A stretch of DNA of 26,833 bases, taken from positions 1 to 26,833 of the forward strand of contig JBDTRY010000031.1 of NCBI GenBank assembly GCA_039931435.1. Reading direction: 5' to 3'. Both the position numbers and the translations under genes were made by a program. This document shows positions 23,106-26,833 of the stretch, one piece after another. The notes beneath the pieces are model-generated. The model made no database searches, was not told the origin of the DNA, and worked only from the letters and a program-made list of their open reading frames with translations. Source of the stretch: JBDTRY01 sp039931435. GTDB lineage: Bacteria; Acidobacteriota; Thermoanaerobaculia; Gp7-AA8. How positions within the stretch are numbered: the stretch's first letter is position 1; the number at the start of each line of letters is the position of its first letter.

Positions 23106-24251
23106 CTATTCCAGCATGGCCAGCATGGAGTCGCTGTCCGCCGTCCCGCTTTCCTCTTCGATCGAATCGCTCATTCGCAGGCTGAGGTCCGCAGGGTTGC
23201 TGGCGTAGGCGATCGCCGTTTCCCGGCTGATCAGCTTCTGCAGCCAGAAGGCCTCGAGCTGATCGTCGAAAGTCTGCATGCCATCCACCGAACCGTCATG
23301 CATGGCGTCGGTCAGGGAGCGACCTTCGGTTTCCCCCTTCATGATGTACTCCCGAGTGCGCCCATTCGATTTCAGGATTTCCAGCACGGCCTGACGACCC
23401 CCACCAATCTTCGGCACGAGCTTCTGCGAGACGACGTAACGGAAACTCTGTGAAAATCGGGCGCGGATCTGCGGCTCCTGCTCCTTGGGAAACACGCCGA
23501 TGATGCGATCGATGGTACGCGCGGCATCGATGGTATGCAGAGTAGAAAGTACAAGATGCCCCGTCTCCGCCGCTTCCATGGCGATCTCAATGGTCTCGAC
23601 GTCCCGCATCTCGCCGATGAGGATCACTTTCGGAGCCTGGCGCAGAGCGGCTCGGAGCGCCAGAGCAAACGACTTTGTATCCCCGCCCACTTCCCGCTGA
23701 TTGATCGTCGACTTTATGTGGCGGTGCAGGTATTCGATGGGATCTTCGATGGTGACGATGTGGTAGGCCCATCGCTGGTTGATCTCGTCGATGATCGCCG
23801 CCAGCGTCGTGGACTTCCCCGACCCGGTCGGGCCGGTAACAAGCACGATTCCGTTCTTCAGCCTGGCCACGTTCTCCAGTTCCTTCGGCACGGACAGCGA
23901 AGAAAGGGATGGCACGCCGCCGGGAATGGCCCGAAGGACGATGGCATAGGTCCCCCGCTGCGAAAAGATGTTCACCCGGAACCGCGTCTTCTGGGGAATG
24001 GCGTAAGAAAGGTCGACACTCCCTGTGCTCAACAGAACCCTCATCAGCTCCGAGTCCCCGCGAAGGAGATGCATAGCGATGGTCTCAGTCTGAAATGGAG
24101 TGAGACGGGGAAGGCCCGGGAACTGAACGGGGACGAGTTGGCCGTCTACTTCCACCTGTGGGGGCCGCCCCACCGAGAAGTTCAGATCGGAGACCCGATC
24201 CGAAGTCTTGAGCATCGCCTCGAGGATGGCGTTCAGGTTGAAGTTCTTCAT
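23106..24251 (-). CDS. pilT: Type IV pilus retraction ATPase, PilT/PilU family
   Basis: A hexameric cytoplasmic ATPase that drives pilus retraction and twitching. The 381-residue product has an N-terminal PAS-like domain, Walker A GPTGSGKST at 140-148, the Asp box TIEDPIEYLH, Walker B VILIGEMRD (209-217) and the His box TGHLVLSTLHT at 230-240. I chose the ATG at 24249-24251 (MKNFNLNAILEAMLKTSDRVSDLNF), which matches family starts; a TTG at 24308 would add 19 unlikely residues. The C-terminus contains GMQTFDDQL, which I associate with PilU, and lacks a recognisable AIRNLIRE motif, so it may be PilU-like. No pilin or assembly genes are in the window. Divergent from ruvX. Confidence 0.92.
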   Translation of the reverse strand: MKNFNLNAILEAMLKTSDRVSDLNFSVGRPPQVEVDGQLVPVQFPGLPRLTPFQTETIAMHLLRGDSELMRVLLSTGSVDLSYAIPQKTRFRVNIFSQRGTYAIVLRAIPGGVPSLSSLSVPKELENVARLKNGIVLVTGPTGSGKSTTLAAIIDEINQRWAYHIVTIEDPIEYLHRHIKSTINQREVGGDTKSFALALRAALRQAPKVILIGEMRDVETIEIAMEAAETGHLVLSTLHTIDAARTIDRIIGVFPKEQEPQIRARFSQSFRYVVSQKLVPKIGGGRQAVLEILKSNGRTREYIMKGETEGRSLTDAMHDGSVDGMQTFDDQLEAFWLQKLISRETAIAYASNPADLSLRMSDSIEEESGTADSDSMLAMLE

Positions 24252-24350
24252 TCTTTGAGTGCAGGAACCGCTCTGCGAAGCGAACCGTACAGATCTTCCC
24301 GTCAACAAATCGTCAATGGCCCTGCGGGCTGCACCACGCCGGAAGTTACA

Positions 24351-24782
24351 ATGCCGCGAATGTCCACAATGGGAATCGACCTGGGGTCGCGGCGGGTGGG
24401 GCTGGCGGTCAGCGAATCGGGCCTTCTGGCACGGCCCTGCTCAGTCCTTCAGCATTGGACGGACGAGAACGATCTCATTCATCGTATTTCGGAGATGGCG
24501 GCGGACCTGCAAGTGGAGCGCTTCGTGGTTGGGATACCCAGGACTCTGCGATCCGACCGGTTCGTCGCTGCCGCGAAATTCGAACACTTTGCCGAAGCGC
24601 TCCGGCAGAGAACGGGCAGAGAAGTGATCCTGTGGGATGAAACACTGACCACCGTGGCCGCCGAGGAACGGATGCGCGCAGCCGGGGTTCCCGCCCGGAA
24701 ACGGGCAGCCCGGATCGATATGGAGGCGGCCACCGTAATTCTCCAGACATTCCTCGATGAACAGGGCCGGAGGTCGTCATAG
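24351..24782 (+). CDS. ruvX: Putative pre-16S rRNA nuclease / Holliday junction resolvase-like protein (YqgF)
   Basis: A 143-residue RNase H-fold protein of the YqgF/RuvX family, linked to 16S rRNA 5'-end maturation and formerly predicted as a resolvase. It shows the first acidic strand MGIDLGSRRVGLAVSE (Asp10), FVVGIPRTLRSD, the WDETLTTVAAEERM block and the C-terminal RIDMEAATVILQTFLD, all in family order and length. The ATG at 24351 has GGAA six bases upstream; the Met at MGIDLG (residue 7) is an alternative. It is followed closely by mltG, a very common pairing. Its TAG lies in the sequence ATAG discussed for mltG. Confidence 0.94.
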   Translation: MPRMSTMGIDLGSRRVGLAVSESGLLARPCSVLQHWTDENDLIHRISEMAADLQVERFVVGIPRTLRSDRFVAAAKFEHFAEALRQRTGREVILWDETLTTVAAEERMRAAGVPARKRAARIDMEAATVILQTFLDEQGRRSS

Positions 24783-24844
24783 CTTCGCGCTCGCGAGGCA
24801 GCGGTCGCCGGCCGGGATGCGGTTTCTTCGCCGCACTCCGCACC

Positions 24845-25858
24845 GTGGTCATCTTCGGCACACTCTTCGCCGTAGCTGGCGGCTTATTTCTGAACCGGGC
24901 TCTGAACGCTCAGTATCAGAATTACAAAGCGCCTCTTCAAGTGGCGATAAAGCACGGATGGAACAGTGGCGAAGTACTTCGCCATCTTCGTCAGGCCGGG
25001 GTACTCCGGGACGATTTCGTTCCTCTGATCTATCTGAAGACTGCGCGTAGAGGCGACTCCCTGAAGGCCGGCGTCTATCGATTCGATGTCCCCCTTTCTC
25101 CTATTGCCGTGATCGATAAACTCGTTCGCGGCGATGTGGTAATGAAGACTGTGACGATCCGCGAAGGTCTGGACCGGTTCCAGATCGCGACGATCATCCG
25201 CGAGGAGGGATTCGGGACCGCCGCTCAATGGGAAAAGGCCATGCACAAGGTCGAATTGATCCGGGACCTGGATCCGGATGCCGATTCTCTGGAAGGGTAC
25301 CTCTTTCCGGAAACCTACACGCTTTCGCCGGGAACCTCTCCGGATGCCATCGTGGCCACGATGGTGAGCATGTTCAGGAAGCAGTTCGGTGGCGAACTGG
25401 CATTCATCAACACCGGTCTTTCATTCCACGACACTGTGACGCTGGCCTCGATCGTGGAAACCGAAGCGCAGCTCCCGGCGGACCGGCCGATGATCGCCTC
25501 GGTGTATCTGAATCGAATACGGCGGCATATGCCTCTGCAGGCCGATCCCACCGTGGTCTACGCTCTGAAACTGGCCGGGCGATGGGATGGCAATATCCGC
25601 AGGGTCGATCTTCAGATCGAGTCTCCTTACAACACCTATCGTACGAGAGGCTTTCCTCCCGGTCCCATTGCCAATGCCGGCCTGGCATCCCTGAAGGCGG
25701 CGGCTGCCCCCGCGTCCACCGACTTCCTTTATTTCGTCTCTCGAAACGACGGATCGCACGTGTTTTCCAGAAACCTGGCCGAGCACAACCGAAACGTGGA
25801 GATCTTTCAACGGCAGTTCTGGCGACAGAAGCGAGCCGCTTCGGACGGTCGCCGGTGA
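24845..25858 (+). CDS. mltG: Endolytic murein transglycosylase
   Basis: An inner-membrane enzyme that cuts nascent glycan strands and helps set their length. From the GTG at 24845 the product has 337 residues: a membrane helix (about 1-16), a LysM-like region (about 28-105), then the YceG catalytic region with EGLDRFQIATIIREEGFG, LEGYLFPETYTL, ASIVETEAQLPADRPMIASVYLNRI (catalytic Glu in the SIVE motif, residue 205), LQADPTVVYAL, and SPYNTYRTRGFPPGPIANAG. The start is unclear: the GTG has no ribosome site and leaves no basic residues before the helix, while the frame stays open upstream to an ATA at 24779 that follows GGAGG. ruvX directly precedes it. Confidence 0.93.
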   Translation: MVIFGTLFAVAGGLFLNRALNAQYQNYKAPLQVAIKHGWNSGEVLRHLRQAGVLRDDFVPLIYLKTARRGDSLKAGVYRFDVPLSPIAVIDKLVRGDVVMKTVTIREGLDRFQIATIIREEGFGTAAQWEKAMHKVELIRDLDPDADSLEGYLFPETYTLSPGTSPDAIVATMVSMFRKQFGGELAFINTGLSFHDTVTLASIVETEAQLPADRPMIASVYLNRIRRHMPLQADPTVVYALKLAGRWDGNIRRVDLQIESPYNTYRTRGFPPGPIANAGLASLKAAAAPASTDFLYFVSRNDGSHVFSRNLAEHNRNVEIFQRQFWRQKRAASDGRR

Positions 25859-25919
25859 TTGACGCGCATCCGGCGCCGATGTTACGTTGCCTTGTCCTCC
25901 GGACATCGACGGAACAGGC

Positions 25920-26833
25920 ATGCTGCGTGCGCGAACTTACGAGAAATTCGGGTCCTTCCTGCTTTTCCGCAAACTGCATGCCGATGCTCTGAGCGAGTTG
26001 TGGCGTGGCGCACGCCTGCCAGGCGGAGAGCCCACAGCCGTGCGCCGGTTCATCGGCGGCGATCTCGATGCACTGAGGGCTGCCGCAGAATCAGCAGGTC
26101 GCATCGTTCCCCATCTCACGGGTACGACAATCGTTCGCAAGCAGCAGATCGGTGTCAGCGACGCTTCGCCGTTCATCGCCTTCCACTACTCCGGAGGGAG
26201 GCCGCTCGGTCACATTGTCGAGAGCGCCCAGCGGTCGAAAGTACCCAACCCCGTCCCCATCGATCAGGCGCTGACAATAGCCGAGAAAGTAGCCCAATCG
26301 CTCGTTACTCTCCATCACCTCAAGCTCCAGGGGAGACGCCTTTCTCACGGAGCCCTCCTGCCCGATTTCATCTGGGTCAGTGAAGACGGCGAAATTCGCG
26401 TTGCCGGTCAGCAGATGACCGAAGGTTTCGTGCGTTCTCGTTCGGTGAGTGACGTCAGCACACTCATCGATCCCTACCTCGCCCCGGAATTGATCGAAGG
26501 TGAGGAGGCCGGTCCCCGCTCCGACATGTATTCGCTCGGAGCGATCCTTTTTCTGCTTCTCACCGGCCGGCAACCACCCAGGCCATCATCATCGACCTCG
26601 GTCGTGACGGCGCTCGATGAGGCCAGACTTCAAACTTCAGGGGAAGCCATACCACCGGAATTGCGTTCTCTGCTCGACCGTACGATTGCCTGGGAGCCTG
26701 GAGGGAGGTTTCTCTCACCGGCGGAAGCCCATCGCTGCGTCAGCACGCTGCTGCAGGCGGACCAGTACACCGCCACGACGTTCAACCTCGCCTTCTATCT
26801 GACGACGTTGCTCAAGGAAGACCTGCAGCGCGA
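25920..26833 (+). CDS. Ser/Thr protein kinase-like protein, apparent pseudokinase (3' end outside window)
   Basis: The first 304 residues of a longer protein. The C-lobe is clearly protein-kinase-like: LIDPYLAPELIEGEEAGPRSDMYSLGAILFLLLTGRQPP (about 182-220) matches the APE to DxYSLG region, and GGRFLSPAEA is a kinase-family end block. The catalytic parts are lost. The HRDLKPEN loop reads HGALLPDF (143-150), the DFG position reads VAG (161-163), the VAIK lysine appears as Arg42 in TAVRR, and no Gly-rich loop is seen near residue 10. It is therefore probably a signalling scaffold rather than an enzyme. The ATG at 25920 follows a GGAA-containing stretch. It lies 61 bases after mltG on the same strand; the domain beyond residue 304 is unseen. 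Confidence 0.8.
   Translation, partial: MLRARTYEKFGSFLLFRKLHADALSELWRGARLPGGEPTAVRRFIGGDLDALRAAAESAGRIVPHLTGTTIVRKQQIGVSDASPFIAFHYSGGRPLGHIVESAQRSKVPNPVPIDQALTIAEKVAQSLVTLHHLKLQGRRLSHGALLPDFIWVSEDGEIRVAGQQMTEGFVRSRSVSDVSTLIDPYLAPELIEGEEAGPRSDMYSLGAILFLLLTGRQPPRPSSSTSVVTALDEARLQTSGEAIPPELRSLLDRTIAWEPGGRFLSPAEAHRCVSTLLQADQYTATTFNLAFYLTTLLKEDLQR

Noticed and set aside
23535..24350. Long plus-strand extension of the ruvX reading frame opposite the PilT/PilU gene
   Set aside because: It is antisense to well-conserved PilT motifs and the RuvX family begins at MPRMSTMGIDLG; the extension is a shadow frame.
24427..24442. TGGCACG followed by CTGCT inside ruvX, resembling a sigma-54 site
   Set aside because: The spacing between the GG and GC elements is one base short and the site lies inside a coding region.

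Overview
The window is a stretch of ordinary GC-rich (about 60 %), gene-dense bacterial chromosome. lpxC, two outer-membrane beta-barrel genes, mltG and a PilT/PilU ATPase indicate a diderm (Gram-negative) organism. A YfhO-like membrane protein, an HD-GYP protein, lpxC next to ntrYX, a pilus-retraction ATPase and a Ser/Thr-kinase-like protein together look like Acidobacteriota or a neighbouring deep lineage. That placement is inference from gene style, not from a marker I could compare. No CRISPR array, phage module, transposase gene or insertion sequence was seen.

Layout. 1-7542: glyA (minus, cut by the left edge), then a divergent YfhO-like membrane protein that runs tail-to-tail into, and overlaps by 106 bases, a minus-strand run HD-GYP > smpB > accD > folC. 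7543-12887: lpxC, a secreted DUF4390-like protein, and the sensor kinase/sigma-54 activator pair ntrY-ntrX. 12944-13096: tRNA-Gly(GCC) with its own promoter and terminator. 13097-16380: a tetR-type regulator, a structured repeat, then yraN and mutL on the minus strand. 16541-18497: a small membrane protein coupled to a baeRF (bacterial eRF1/Vms1-like) protein, then a secreted BON-domain protein. 18509-21781: a second copy of the structured repeat, then divergent genes for an Omp85-like barrel and an OmpA-like protein around a promoter region with a 20-base palindrome. 21839-26833: thymidine kinase, a zinc-ribbon protein and PilT/PilU ATPase (minus), ruvX, mltG and a pseudokinase cut by the right edge.

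How the parts may fit. The coherent theme is the cell envelope under possible sigma-54 control. NtrX carries the GAFTGA sigma-54-contacting loop, and four sigma-54-like (-24/-12) sites lie in the correct orientation just upstream of lpxC, the membrane-protein/baeRF unit, the BON gene and the OmpA-like gene. Two of these sites have the -12 C replaced, so this is a hypothesis.

The most unusual feature is a roughly 150-160 bp element present twice (13989-14147 and 18509-18658). It has a conserved core, and long terminal arms whose sequence differs between copies while their pairing is kept. Each copy lies between convergent genes and ends at or within 4 bases of the stop codon of the minus-strand gene. 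I do not recognise it as a named RNA or repeat family.
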